Positions 55,263 through 64,000 of a stretch of DNA of 64,000 nucleotides are shown piece after piece. Made by a program: the position numbers and the translations under genes. Each line of letters starts with the position of its first letter. The first letter of the stretch is position 1. The stretch covers positions 248,001 to 312,000 of the forward strand of contig NZ_NIWW01000004.1 in assembly GCF_002201535.1 (NCBI RefSeq), in the 5' to 3' direction. Source of the DNA: Lacimicrobium sp. SS2-24 (GTDB lineage: Bacteria > Pseudomonadota > Gammaproteobacteria > Enterobacterales > Alteromonadaceae). The notes below the pieces were generated by a model that saw only the letters and a program-made list of their open reading frames with translations, was not told the origin of the DNA and searched no databases.

Positions 55263-57443
55263 ATGAATTTAACGCGCAAATGGCTATCCGCCGCCATCGC
55301 CACGGCTTTACTTGGCACCGTTGCCGGCTGTGGGCAGAACCCCACGTCGACAGAACAAACTAGTCAGCCACAAACAGAACAGGCCCAGCCTCAGCAAACC
55401 GATAATCCCTTGCTGAGCGAATGGAGCGGCCCATATGGGGGCGTACCAGCCTTTGACAAAATGGACTTGTCGTTATTACAACCGGCCATGGAAAAAGCCA
55501 TACAAAACCATTTGGCCGAGCTGGATGCCATTGCATCACAACAGGCTGAGCCGACGTTCGACAACACCATTGTGGCTTATGAAAAGTCCGGCGCTGATAT
55601 TGCGCGCGTTTACCCCTACTATGTGATCTGGAGTGCCAACCTCTCCTCCGAAGCGTTTCGGGATATTCAGCGTGAACTGGCACCTAAGCTGGCCCAGTAC
55701 CAATCGCAGATAAATCAGAATGATGCCCTGTTTCAGCGCATTAAAACAGTTTATGAAAGTGACGCACTGCAAAACATGCGCCCCGATCAGCAGCGTCTGG
55801 TGGGCCTGATTTACGACAGTTTTGCCCGTAATGGCGCCACCTTAACCGGTGATGCTAAAGCCCGGTATGCCGAGATAAATCAGGAGCTGTCTAAACTGCA
55901 TACCCAGTTTGGCAATAACGTATTGGCCGATGAAGAAGGCTACGTGCTGTATCTGACCGATGAGCAGCTCGGCGGCCTGCCTGAGTCTGTTATTAACGCC
56001 GCAGCCCAGGCGGCTGCCGATCGCGGTAAAGAAGGCATGTATGCCATTACCAACACCCGTTCATCGATGGACCCTTTCCTCACCTATTCCACGGAACGCG
56101 CTTTGCGCGAACAAGTCTGGAATGACTACTATAGTCGCGGCGACAATGGCGGCGAACATGACAATAACGCCATCATCGCTGAGATCCTCAAACTGCGTGA
56201 TGAGCGCGTCGAGCTACTGGGCTACGACAACTATGCCCAGTGGCGACTGGAAGATCGCATGGCGAAAAACCCGGAAAATGCCATGGATCTGATGATGTCA
56301 GTATGGCCCGCAGCGCTGGCCCGCGTCGAACAGGAAGTGGCAGATATGCAGGCCATTGCCGATAAAGAAGGCGACGATATCACCATCAAGCCCTGGGACT
56401 ATCGTTACTATGCAGAGAAAGTGCGTCAGGCGCGTTATGACCTCGACTCTGATGAGGTGAAGCAGTACCTGCAACTGGATAAGCTGCGTGAGGCCATGTT
56501 CTATGTGGCAGGACGTCTGTTTAACTTTGACTTCACACCGGTGGAAGAAGGCAGTGTGCCGGTATTCCATGAAGATGTGAAAGTGTGGGAAGTGACCGAC
56601 AAAACCAGTGGTGAGCATATTGGTCTGTGGTACCTCGACCCCTTCGCCCGTCAGGGCAAACGCTCAGGGGCCTGGGCCTACAGCTATCGCAATCACACCA
56701 CCTTTGATGGCGAGCAGACGGTGCTGTCATCCAACAACTCTAACTTTGTTAAAGGTAAACCTGGCGAACCGGTGCTGATCAGCTGGGATGACGCAGAAAC
56801 TTACTTCCATGAGTTTGGTCATGCCCTGCATGCGCTGGCCTCCAATGTAGCCTACCCCACGTTAAATAGCGGTGTCAGAGATTACACCGAGTTCCAGTCT
56901 CAGTTATTAGAGCGCTGGCTGCTCACTGACGATGTGATTGACAACTATCTGGTACATTACCAGACCGGTGAGTCCATTCCTGATGAACTGGTTGCCAAAA
57001 TCAAAAAGGCCGCCACCTTTAATGAAGGTTTTAAGACCACTGAATACCTGGCCTCCGCGCTGGTAGACATGAAGCTGCATACCAATGACCCGGAAGGTAT
57101 CGACCCCGACGCTTTCGAACGCAAGACACTGGAAGAACTGGGTATGCCTGACGAAATTGTGATGCGCCACCGCACACCGCACTTTGGCCATATTTTCTCT
57201 GGTGAGGGCTATTCAGCGGGCTATTACGGCTACATGTGGGCAGAGGTACTGACCTCTGATGCCGCCGAAGCCTTCGCCAGCGCCCCCGGCGGATTCTATG
57301 ATGAAACCATGGCAAAAAAACTGGTCGAATACCTGTTTGCAGTGCGTAATGCCATGGACCCGGCCGAGGCGTATCGCGCCTTCCGTGGCCGTGACGCCAA
57401 GGTTGAAGCGCTGATGCGTGACCGCGGCTTTCCGGTAAAATAA
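55263..57443 (+). CDS. M3-family peptidase lipoprotein (oligopeptidase A/Dcp type)
   Basis: A 726-residue lipoprotein: the signal ends in the lipobox TVAGCG. The metallopeptidase motif HEFGHALH near residue 518, inside DDAETYFHEFGHALHALAS, gives two zinc histidines and the catalytic glutamate; a downstream YTEFQSQLLERW supplies the third ligand (E). The C-terminal HRTPHFGHIFSGEGYSAGYYG matches substrate-binding parts of Dcp. It should cleave dipeptides from short peptides at the envelope. It ends at a strong terminator. Confidence 0.94.
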   Translation: MNLTRKWLSAAIATALLGTVAGCGQNPTSTEQTSQPQTEQAQPQQTDNPLLSEWSGPYGGVPAFDKMDLSLLQPAMEKAIQNHLAELDAIASQQAEPTFDNTIVAYEKSGADIARVYPYYVIWSANLSSEAFRDIQRELAPKLAQYQSQINQNDALFQRIKTVYESDALQNMRPDQQRLVGLIYDSFARNGATLTGDAKARYAEINQELSKLHTQFGNNVLADEEGYVLYLTDEQLGGLPESVINAAAQAAADRGKEGMYAITNTRSSMDPFLTYSTERALREQVWNDYYSRGDNGGEHDNNAIIAEILKLRDERVELLGYDNYAQWRLEDRMAKNPENAMDLMMSVWPAALARVEQEVADMQAIADKEGDDITIKPWDYRYYAEKVRQARYDLDSDEVKQYLQLDKLREAMFYVAGRLFNFDFTPVEEGSVPVFHEDVKVWEVTDKTSGEHIGLWYLDPFARQGKRSGAWAYSYRNHTTFDGEQTVLSSNNSNFVKGKPGEPVLISWDDAETYFHEFGHALHALASNVAYPTLNSGVRDYTEFQSQLLERWLLTDDVIDNYLVHYQTGESIPDELVAKIKKAATFNEGFKTTEYLASALVDMKLHTNDPEGIDPDAFERKTLEELGMPDEIVMRHRTPHFGHIFSGEGYSAGYYGYMWAEVLTSDAAEAFASAPGGFYDETMAKKLVEYLFAVRNAMDPAEAYRAFRGRDAKVEALMRDRGFPVK

Positions 57444-57458
57444 GTACCCGCTGTACTC

Positions 57459-57494
57459 AAAAAAGCGAAGCCTTTAAACCGGCTTCGCTTTTTT
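57459..57494. terminator. Strong bidirectional terminator after the M3 peptidase gene
   Basis: AAAAAAGCGAAGCC at 57459-57472 pairs exactly with GGCTTCGCTTTTTT at 57481-57494 around a short loop. The T-run on the plus strand follows the hairpin directly, about 15 bases beyond the stop codon. Confidence 0.95.
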
Positions 57495-57680
57495 ATTGCC
57501 CCTTACTCGAAAAAAAGGGCTGCATCCTCTTGCAGATATCCTTGCCCCGTCATCCTTTTCTTTGCTTAATGTCAGTAACTGACTTACGCTCTGTGGGTGA
57601 TCTAAGTTAACAGCCTCCCTCATGCGGTACTGACTTGACAGCAAAAGCAGTTCCCCTAACAGCTCAAGGATATCCCAGTG

Positions 57681-58055
57681 ATGAATAAATTTTTAAAAGC
57701 GCTCTTCGCGGTCTCGCTCATGGTGTTCAGTCTCGGTCAGGTATCTGCAGGGCCCTACAGCTCAGACGATGTGATCGCCAGTGAGCAACATCAATACAAT
57801 AAACAGCAAATACTGTCCTTTTTGGCGCATGATGAAGTGCAAAACCAGCTCGTTGCTTTGGGCGTTAGCCGCGAGAATGCGCAGCGACGCATTGCCAATA
57901 TGACCAAAGAAGAGCTGAACGCGTTAAACAATCAAATCAATGATATGCCTGCCGGCGGCATTGTTGGAACGATTGTCACCGTTTTGGTGGTGGTGGCAGT
58001 ACTGGATCTGATGGGTGTTACAGACGTTTACCCCTTCATCCGTCCGATTAACTAA
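57681..58055 (+). CDS. PA2779 family protein
   Basis: A 124-residue protein from the ATG at 57681; a GTG three bases earlier is possible, with AAGGA upstream. A signal peptide ends near GQVSAG. The sequence HQYNKQQILSFLAHDEVQNQ, then VSRENAQRRIANMTKEELNA, and a C-terminal hydrophobic helix (GGIVGTIVTVLVVVAVLDLM) match PA2779-type proteins. The family always pairs with the PA2778 peptidase gene, which follows here by 6 bases. Function unknown. Confidence 0.88.
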   Translation: MNKFLKALFAVSLMVFSLGQVSAGPYSSDDVIASEQHQYNKQQILSFLAHDEVQNQLVALGVSRENAQRRIANMTKEELNALNNQINDMPAGGIVGTIVTVLVVVAVLDLMGVTDVYPFIRPIN

Positions 58056-58061
58056 GACTCT

Positions 58062-59051
58062 TTGGCACTCTCACTTTGGCAGGCGGCCTTTTTGGCTAGC
58101 CTGTGGGTCTTTCTGAGCGGTTGTCAGAGCCCACCGCAAACCGAGCGGTTGCTGACAACACCTCCCGAAATTGCGCAACAACACCTTATTCCGGATGTAC
58201 CTTTTTATCCTCAACAACAATATTTTTGCGGCCCGACGACGCTATCTGAAGTAGCGAGTTTTTATGGGCTCGAAAGCCCCCCTCAAGAGGTTGCCCGGAA
58301 TACCTTTGTTCCCGAGCTCGAAGGCAGTCTGCAAATTGAGATGATTGCTGCGGCCCGACAACTTGGCCTGGTTGCGTACGCTCAGCGTGGCAACCTGAAT
58401 CAATTATTAAGTCTGGTAGCGGAAAACATGCCAGTAATTGTGCTACAAAACAACGCCATTCCACTGTTTCCACAATGGCACTACGCTGTCGTCACCGGCT
58501 ACGATCTGGACACAAGCGAGATCATCCTCAATAGCGGCATTACCGAGCAACATCATCTGAACTTTTCGACCTTTGAACGCACCTGGCAGCGGGGCAATTA
58601 TTGGATGCTGATTATGTTGCCCGGCGACAAAGCAAGCGACCACCTCGATCCATTTGTGTATACCAAAGCCTGTCAGGACTTACTCAATACAAACCAGCAT
58701 GACATTGGTATTGCCGCCTTGATGACCGCCACAACACAATGGCCCGAATACTGGTTGCCTTACTTTTTGCTTGGCAACCACTATTTCTCGGAGCAGCCCC
58801 TGCTTGCAGAAAAATGGTTTGCCAAAGGGTTGTCGTTTGCACGTCAAGAGGTAGCGTATTTGAACAACTACGCCATTTTATTGAGTGAACTGGATTGTAA
58901 TGATGATGCCTTACAACTTATTCAGGCAGCCCTTGCGATACATCCTGAAGAAACAAACCTTCTCGATAGCCAAAGACAGATTCACCAGGCCGCTGCATCA
59001 GCCATTAACAGCGGTTCGCAATGTCAGGCAGCGGCAGACGCTAAGAGGTAG
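58062..59051 (+). CDS. PA2778 family cysteine peptidase with TPR region
   Basis: The 329-residue lipoprotein (lipobox FLSGCQS) has a C39-like peptidase fold: YFCGPTTLSEVASFYG holds the catalytic cysteine, and WHYAVVTGYDLDTSEIILN holds the histidine and aspartate. A C-terminal region (about residues 205-310) has TPR-like helices. The start is a TTG at 58062; there is no clear ribosome-binding site, so it may be translated by coupling with the PA2779 gene. C39-like enzymes often cleave leader peptides, but the target here is unknown. Confidence 0.87.
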   Translation: MALSLWQAAFLASLWVFLSGCQSPPQTERLLTTPPEIAQQHLIPDVPFYPQQQYFCGPTTLSEVASFYGLESPPQEVARNTFVPELEGSLQIEMIAAARQLGLVAYAQRGNLNQLLSLVAENMPVIVLQNNAIPLFPQWHYAVVTGYDLDTSEIILNSGITEQHHLNFSTFERTWQRGNYWMLIMLPGDKASDHLDPFVYTKACQDLLNTNQHDIGIAALMTATTQWPEYWLPYFLLGNHYFSEQPLLAEKWFAKGLSFARQEVAYLNNYAILLSELDCNDDALQLIQAALAIHPEETNLLDSQRQIHQAAASAINSGSQCQAAADAKR

Positions 59052-59153
59052 CGGCGAGAATTCAGCTTACCTCAGGTTGTGTCCTATGATGGCATGCTCC
59101 CAGTGGTGATTTTTCCTGTGCAAACACAACAAGACTGCTTTGTGATTTCGCGA

Positions 59154-59642
59154 CTACGCACTTTTCGCCGCGGCTTTGCTGCGAATAAACGCCAGCGCCT
59201 CATCAGATAAACAGCCATTGGACAAATAAGAGCGGGCTTTGCCCTGATAGAACAACCACCCCCGCGAAGTCGGTTCAATGTGGCTGATGTTTTCCCAGTC
59301 AACGCTACTGTTCACATAGGTGGATTTAATGTGAATCCCCTGCTCGTCCAGAGTCAGAGTCACCTCGTGATTGGCCGCCCTGCTGAGCATCTGCCTTGCC
59401 AGCCACCAGGGCTTTTTAAAACGCACACTCAAACCTTCTACGACACCGAGTCCGATCAGAAACCAGGCCAGAAAAGCGGTAAAAGGAGTAAACAACAGCA
59501 CCGCCACTCCTGCAAGGGCCAGCCCCACTGCTGTGCCATAAGCTTTAAGGCCGCGTTCGAGCTTCACCGACTCATCATAGGTCTCACTGAAATGAGGTTT
59601 ATCGAGAAAGTAAGTGGTGGTGTAGGAAAAACCTGTGTTCAT
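59154..59642 (-). CDS. YcxB-like membrane protein
   Basis: The 162-residue protein starts at the ATG at 59642; a longer frame upstream to 59690 has no better start. It has a soluble part (DKPHFSETYDESVKL), two hydrophobic helices (about residues 31-50 and 52-70), and a C-terminal part with VTLTLDEQGIHIKSTY, VDWENISHIEPTSRGWLFY and FIRSKAAAK, which fits the YcxB C-terminal domain. Function is unknown. It is convergent with the PA2778 gene. Confidence 0.75.
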   Translation of the reverse strand: MNTGFSYTTTYFLDKPHFSETYDESVKLERGLKAYGTAVGLALAGVAVLLFTPFTAFLAWFLIGLGVVEGLSVRFKKPWWLARQMLSRAANHEVTLTLDEQGIHIKSTYVNSSVDWENISHIEPTSRGWLFYQGKARSYLSNGCLSDEALAFIRSKAAAKSA

Positions 59643-59800
59643 GGTCAGAGCTACCGACGTGCTGATGTGAATGGCCCTAATGTAACCCAATTGCCATGGC
59701 GCTGACGAGCCATATGAAAGTGATGCGCGCTCTAGAATCGCCCCTGCGGTTCAAAAATACGCCGGCGCTGGCTGCTGTCATCACATAATCCGCGGCCTAC

Positions 59801-59829
59801 TGATAAATGAGTTTATATAGCGCTATAAT
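59801..59829 (+). promoter_or_regulatory. Likely sigma-70 promoter of the binding-protein genes
   Basis: CTGATA at 59801 and TATAAT at 59824 are spaced by 17 bases, close to the sigma-70 consensus. The site lies about 95 bases before the first binding-protein gene. Confidence 0.55.
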
Positions 59830-59925
59830 AGCCGAAGCATCTGTTACTCCGGGATTGAGAGCAGTCATTCTCCTGGGTGAACTCAGGTCTCAAGGACGTC
59901 AACAGAGATAGCGCACGTTAACCCT

Positions 59926-60660
59926 ATGTTATTTATAAAGTTTATACTGACATCTGCGATACTCTTCAGTGCAACCGTCACCGCTGCAGAGTCATATAAC
60001 TTTGCCTCCATCAACCAGCTTGCTGAGCAAGAAGTCGGGCGTATTGTGCTACCGCAACTTTACGCCAAGCTCAATATCAAGGTGAATATCCGACCTTTGC
60101 CGGGAAAGCGCGCAGAATATCATGCTGTTAGCGGACAACTTGATGGTGAGATTATGCGAATCTATTCCTATGGCGAAGAAAATCCAACGATGCTTCGGGT
60201 ACCAACGCCCTATTATTATCTTGAAACCATGCCTTTTGTGTTGGCTCACCGGCAGCTAAAAATTGGTCACCGAGAAGATCTACTCAGGTTTACGCTAGGT
60301 AAAGTCAGAGGCGTCAAACATACCAATAACATGACCAAGGGCATGGATAACGTGCATGATTTCGATTCCACCCTGGAAATGATGCGTATGCTTCAGGGTG
60401 GCTATATTGACGTGGCCCTGACTAACACCCTAGACGGCAAGCTGACACTGCGACGTAAAAATATCACTTCAGTAAAAGCTACGGAAGTGGCGCTCGACAG
60501 ACTGCCACTTTACCATTACATCCACCATAAGCATGAAGATTTGGTTTCACGCATCAATGGCGTTATGGCCAAAAGCAAAGCCAGTGGCGAGCTGGAAAAA
60601 CTGATCGCTGAGGCTGAACGCCAGGTCATAGCCCGGGTCACCGAACTTAAAACAAAATAG
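59926..60660 (+). CDS. Periplasmic binding protein, tandem copy 1
   Basis: The 244-residue protein has a signal peptide (IKFILTSAILFSATVTAAE). The fold resembles SBP_bac_3: QEVGRIVLPQLYAKLNIKV, then LDGEIMRIYSYGE, MLRVPTPYYYLETMPFVL and ADGYIDVALTNT-like segments. It closely resembles the next gene over its whole length. No permease or ATPase is encoded nearby. It may bind a small acid or amino compound and hand it to a receptor. The start has no clear ribosome-binding site. Confidence 0.8.
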   Translation: MLFIKFILTSAILFSATVTAAESYNFASINQLAEQEVGRIVLPQLYAKLNIKVNIRPLPGKRAEYHAVSGQLDGEIMRIYSYGEENPTMLRVPTPYYYLETMPFVLAHRQLKIGHREDLLRFTLGKVRGVKHTNNMTKGMDNVHDFDSTLEMMRMLQGGYIDVALTNTLDGKLTLRRKNITSVKATEVALDRLPLYHYIHHKHEDLVSRINGVMAKSKASGELEKLIAEAERQVIARVTELKTK

Positions 60661-60792
60661 TGGCCTTTGTGAACTAACGATTCTTTCGACCCAACTGATA
60701 TCACCCAACTATACTTCAATACATATGGCTGGCTACCACGAAGCGGCAGAGTCACATACAACACAGCGCAAAGACTAACGTGGGAAACTGAC

Positions 60793-61518
60793 ATGATGAT
60801 TTTCAGGTTTATGCTGTTGGCTGTTCTACTGATGAGCAGTAAGGTCTTGGCAGAAACTTATCACTTCGCCTCGATTCATTCACTGACTGAACAGGAAGTC
60901 GGGCGAATTGTACTCCCCCAACTCTATAACAAGTTAGGTATCAGTATCAGCATCTCCCCTCTGCCCGCTAAGCGCGCCGAGTTCAGCTCGATCAAGGGTA
61001 ATATGGATGGGGAAATCATGCGCATTTACTCCTATGGCGAAGCTAACCCTTCCATGCTCAGGGTACCCACACCCTACTATTATCTGGAAACCATGCCGTT
61101 TCTCAGGGCAGGACATGATCTTCGTATCGAAAATGTGGCTGATCTGTCAGAACTCAGTGTTGCCAGAATATGGGGCGTAAAACACACTCTGGAGCTGACG
61201 GATGGGCTGAAAAACGCCCATGACGTGGACAGTACAGAAAAAATGATGCGCCTGCTAATGCAGGGCTTCGTTGATGTCGCACTGACCAGCAAGCTTAACG
61301 GACTGATGACGTTACAACGCCACAAATGGGATAGCCTCGAAGCCTATCATAAGCCCCTGGCTCGCCAGCCTCTTTATCATTATGTACATAACAGTCACGC
61401 ATCACTCTTGCCACGCATAGACCAGGTCATAAAGGACAGTAAACAAAGCGGTGAGCTTCAACGAATGATCGCCAATGCCGAGAAGCTGGTACTAGAAAGC
61501 GCTGAAAAAAAACACTAA
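60793..61518 (+). CDS. Periplasmic binding protein, tandem copy 2
   Basis: A 241-residue paralogue of the preceding gene: shared blocks include EQEVGRIVLPQLY, the LPAKRAE-type KRAE segment, DGEIMRIYSYGE and MLRVPTPYYYLETMPF. The signal peptide is FMLLAVLLMSSKVLA. ATGs at 60793 and 60796 are both possible, with GGGAAA upstream. A spacing of 132 bases and high similarity suggest a local duplication with divergence in the middle part. An HBM-type chemoreceptor gene follows about 200 bases later. Confidence 0.82.
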   Translation: MMIFRFMLLAVLLMSSKVLAETYHFASIHSLTEQEVGRIVLPQLYNKLGISISISPLPAKRAEFSSIKGNMDGEIMRIYSYGEANPSMLRVPTPYYYLETMPFLRAGHDLRIENVADLSELSVARIWGVKHTLELTDGLKNAHDVDSTEKMMRLLMQGFVDVALTSKLNGLMTLQRHKWDSLEAYHKPLARQPLYHYVHNSHASLLPRIDQVIKDSKQSGELQRMIANAEKLVLESAEKKH

Positions 61519-61715
61519 AAAGCTCAGTCAAATTAGCGGGTTGCCGATATTAATCCTACACTTTAGCCAATGTCGACAGGGTCAGGCACAGCCGCCCCAT
61601 GAGCTTATATGTGTTTAAACCCTATTCAAGAGCCTTTTAGCAAGGGGCCGTGACGCCAGGCTTAAGAATCCAGAAGCGTAAGGCAATTTGCCAACCCCCA
61701 TTCAGAAGAGACCAT

Positions 61716-63617
61716 ATGTTCAGCATTTCCAGTATTCGCAACAAGTTGATTCTCATAAGCCTCCTGGTTCTTATCGGCATGCTCGGCATGTTGTTATTAC
61801 AAAGTATTACCAGCTCTACCATGAACAAGCTTAATGCCGTTGATGTTGCCATCAATCAGGTGCAAAGCGGCATGCTGATGCTCCGGCGCAACGAGAAAGA
61901 TTTTCTGCTCAGAAATGACATCAGCTATCAGGGCAAATTCAATGACAACTACAATGCGCTGCAAACCACCACCAGAGCCCTGAAAGCCGACTTGCAGGAT
62001 GTCGGCTTTGCCGGTGACAGAGCGCAAACGCTGATTGATATTCTCAGTGAATATAAAAAGAAGTTTGATGAACTGATTAACAAGAGCAGTGAAATAGGGC
62101 TCACACCAGAGTCAGGCTATTACGGCGCCCTGCGCAGCGCCGTGCATGATGTCGAAGAACAGGTTAATGAGGTCAACAGCGCTGCGCTCAAAGCAGATAT
62201 GCTGATGCTAAGACGGCATGAAAAAGACTTTATGCTGCGCAAAGACATGAAGTACACCAACCGCTTTGAAGCGGGCTATGATGACTTTATGAGTACCCTT
62301 TCGCAAAGCGATTTACCTGCACAAACCAAAGCTGAGATTGAGCGCCTGATGGGCCAGTACCAGCGACATTTTTCTGCCTTTGTTGCCGGGCAAAATGAAT
62401 TAGGGCTGACCAGCAAGACCGGACTCATGGGAGAAGTTCGTGACCAGGTGCGTGCCACCGAGGCCGTATTAAGCGATTTGTCAGACGATATTCAGGTGCA
62501 GATTAGCGACTATCGAACGCAAGCCACTCTGCGGTCTTCAATCATCAGTCTGCTTACTATCGCGGTAATCATCGCGGTTATCGTGCTGGTTTCTTTGAGT
62601 ATTTCCAGACCGGTCAGATATGTGGCCGACTTGATGAGAAGCATCAGTGATAACAAAGACTTATCCCAACGCTATGAGTATGACGGTGCCGACGAAATTA
62701 ACGCCGTGGGTGAGTCTTTGAATCAAATGATGCAGCGGTTCGAAGAGTCCATGTACGAGGTTTATCAGTCAACCGAAATGTTGAGCACCTCTGCTGAAGA
62801 ACTCAACTCCATTACCCAAAGTACCCGCGACGGGGTTAACCGTCAGCAGCATGAGACCGAATCCGTTGCCGCGGCGATGAATGAAATGACCACAACAGTT
62901 CAGGATGTATCCCACTCCGCATCCGAAGCGGCTGAGGCCTCAAAGCAGGCCGACAAAGAATCGGTAAAAGGTCGGCAGTTGGTGAATGATGCAGTAGAGG
63001 GGATTCGCGAGCTGGCCAAGAAAGTGGTTCAGACAGCCGAAGAGATCAACGTGCTGGAAGAAGAAGCCAAAAACATCTCCACGGTGCTGCAGGTCATCAG
63101 CGAAATTGCCGAGCAAACCAACCTATTGGCACTGAATGCGGCCATTGAGGCAGCGCGGGCCGGTGAACAGGGCCGGGGTTTTGCTGTGGTTGCCGATGAG
63201 GTGCGCACGCTGGCGTCAAGAAGCCACGACTCCACCGAAAAGATCAGCACCATTATCGAGCGCCTGCAACAAAAAACCAATGCTGCAGTACATGTTATGA
63301 AACAGGGACGGGATCTGGCTGAAAGCTGTGTTGAAAAAGCCGATATTGCTGGCAAGGCACTGGAACAAATCACCATTGAAGTCTCTGCCATCAGTGAGAA
63401 AAACTATATGATTGCCAGTGCAGCCGATGAGCAAAAAACGGTATCTGAGGAGATTAACCGCAATGTGGTGAACATTAACGACATTGCCAAAGCCTCCACC
63501 GAAGCCGCCTCTCAGACCCTGGAAACCAGCCACTCACTGGCCCAACTGGCAACCGAACTGCAAAATGTTGTGCAGCAATTTAAAATGCGCAAGGTGAACA
63601 GCACGCTAAACCGCTGA
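61716..63617 (+). CDS. HBM-type methyl-accepting chemotaxis protein
   Basis: From the ATG at 61716 the protein has 633 residues. One transmembrane helix (about residues 10-31) and a second (about 272-295) flank a periplasmic helical bimodular (HBM) domain. This is shown by two related motifs, [17 protein letters not shown] and [21 protein letters not shown] follows (about 296-350), then the signalling domain with [20 protein letters not shown] and [19 protein letters not shown]. There is no C-terminal tether for CheR. HBM receptors sense organic acids; the binding-protein genes just before it may supply another ligand path. Confidence 0.93.
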   Translation: MFSISSIRNKLILISLLVLIGMLGMLLLQSITSSTMNKLNAVDVAINQVQSGMLMLRRNEKDFLLRNDISYQGKFNDNYNALQTTTRALKADLQDVGFAGDRAQTLIDILSEYKKKFDELINKSSEIGLTPESGYYGALRSAVHDVEEQVNEVNSAALKADMLMLRRHEKDFMLRKDMKYTNRFEAGYDDFMSTLSQSDLPAQTKAEIERLMGQYQRHFSAFVAGQNELGLTSKTGLMGEVRDQVRATEAVLSDLSDDIQVQISDYRTQATLRSSIISLLTIAVIIAVIVLVSLSISRPVRYVADLMRSISDNKDLSQRYEYDGADEINAVGESLNQMMQRFEESMYEVYQSTEMLSTSAEELNSITQSTRDGVNRQQHETESVAAAMNEMTTTVQDVSHSASEAAEASKQADKESVKGRQLVNDAVEGIRELAKKVVQTAEEINVLEEEAKNISTVLQVISEIAEQTNLLALNAAIEAARAGEQGRGFAVVADEVRTLASRSHDSTEKISTIIERLQQKTNAAVHVMKQGRDLAESCVEKADIAGKALEQITIEVSAISEKNYMIASAADEQKTVSEEINRNVVNINDIAKASTEAASQTLETSHSLAQLATELQNVVQQFKMRKVNSTLNR

Positions 63618-63657
63618 ATCGTCTTTCACCCACTCGACGCGTCAATAGCGATTCAAA

Positions 63658-64000
63658 TCAGTCGTCCATCGCCCGCTGCAGGGCGCTATTCAGTGATGTT
63701 AAGCTAAAAGGCTTTTCGATGATATCGAGCGCCCCTAAAGCCAGTAAGTGAGGAATACTGGAATCCGCCATATACCCTGATACAAATAGTATCTTTGCCG
63801 AACTATCTATTTCTTTGATTTTTAAAAACGCTTCCCTGCCATCCATAGCTGGCATTACCACGTCTAAAAAGACCACATCAATTTCATTATGATGCTGCCT
63901 GAATAACTCGACAGCTTCAGCACCGTTCTTTGCAAAAATCGCCTCATGTCCCGCTGACGACAAATACTCATCATATAAATCCATAATGAGGGGTTCGTCA
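63658..64000 (-). CDS. C-terminal receiver domain, cut by window edge
   Basis: The frame is open from its stop near 63658 to the right edge. The visible part is a receiver: DEPLIMDLYDEYLSSAGHE, then VVFLDVVMPAMDGREA with the aspartate, ILFVSGYMADS and IIEKPFSLTSLN. It begins in mid-domain, so the gene continues beyond the window, and a hybrid kinase is likely. A short version starting at the ATG at 63984 would lose the first strand and is not credible. It is convergent with the HBM receptor gene. Confidence 0.85.
   Translation of the reverse strand, partial: DEPLIMDLYDEYLSSAGHEAIFAKNGAEAVELFRQHHNEIDVVFLDVVMPAMDGREAFLKIKEIDSSAKILFVSGYMADSSIPHLLALGALDIIEKPFSLTSLNSALQRAMDD

Overview
The window is about 64 kb of densely coding DNA from a Gram-negative, aerobic, motile or chemosensory gammaproteobacterium. 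Gene content points to the Alteromonadales, probably Alteromonadaceae: a TonB-dependent receptor beside a TPR protein, DUF3010, AcpH, PA2778/PA2779, HBM-type chemoreceptors and many sensor kinases. This assignment comes from gene content, not from a marker gene; no rRNA, tRNA, CRISPR array, insertion sequence or phage gene was seen.

Layout. 1-4.2 kb: the N-terminal part of a TPR protein, a TonB-dependent receptor and a divergent MarR regulator. 4.5-9.4 kb: a minus-strand aa3-type cytochrome c oxidase operon (subunit II with two fused cytochrome c domains, subunit I, two subunit III proteins, subunit IV). 9.8-11.9 kb: a pair of bacterial PH-domain membrane proteins. 11.9-24.1 kb: mixed metabolic and housekeeping genes (two exported amidohydrolases, a BCCT transporter, TspO, ATP-grasp enzyme, FMN reductase, AcpH, DUF3010, a sigma factor with a membrane partner, a glycosidase-like lipoprotein). 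24.2-26.5 kb: hppD plus a VOC protein with a divergent MarR regulator and a clear operator-like palindrome. 26.6-34.5 kb: an orphan sugar-binding-type protein, a crotonase, an exported catalase-peroxidase, a D-aminoacylase-like enzyme, and a two-gene unit of a thioredoxin-fold-like lipoprotein and a CIA30 protein.

34.6-50.8 kb is a signalling island. An FNR-family regulator and a FixJ-type response regulator diverge from a long nested palindrome. A complete chemosensory operon follows on the minus strand (cheY, cheA, cheW, a soluble PAS chemoreceptor ending in a CheR/CheB tether, cheR, cheD, cheB). A plus-strand run of a receiver protein, a receiver-EAL phosphodiesterase, a PAS histidine kinase, a lone receiver, a small unannotated ORF and a hybrid kinase diverges from it. 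There are no flagellar genes or cheZ here, so the system may control something other than, or in addition to, the main flagellum.

50.9-64 kb: a WYL regulator resembling the BrxR/CapW defence-associated repressors but without a visible defence operon; the CsgG / DUF4810 / DUF799 lipoprotein trio; an M3 peptidase lipoprotein; the PA2779/PA2778 pair; three permease-less periplasmic binding proteins, two of them tandem duplicates upstream of an HBM-type chemoreceptor; and a truncated receiver at the right edge.

I did not find a clear new defence or mobile system. The strongest candidates for new biology are the CheA in which repeated FGFF motifs replace the P2 domain, the orphan WYL regulator next to the CsgG trio, the tandem binding proteins beside the chemoreceptor, the FNR-like protein with altered cysteines and its nested operator, and the small ORF between the two kinase modules.
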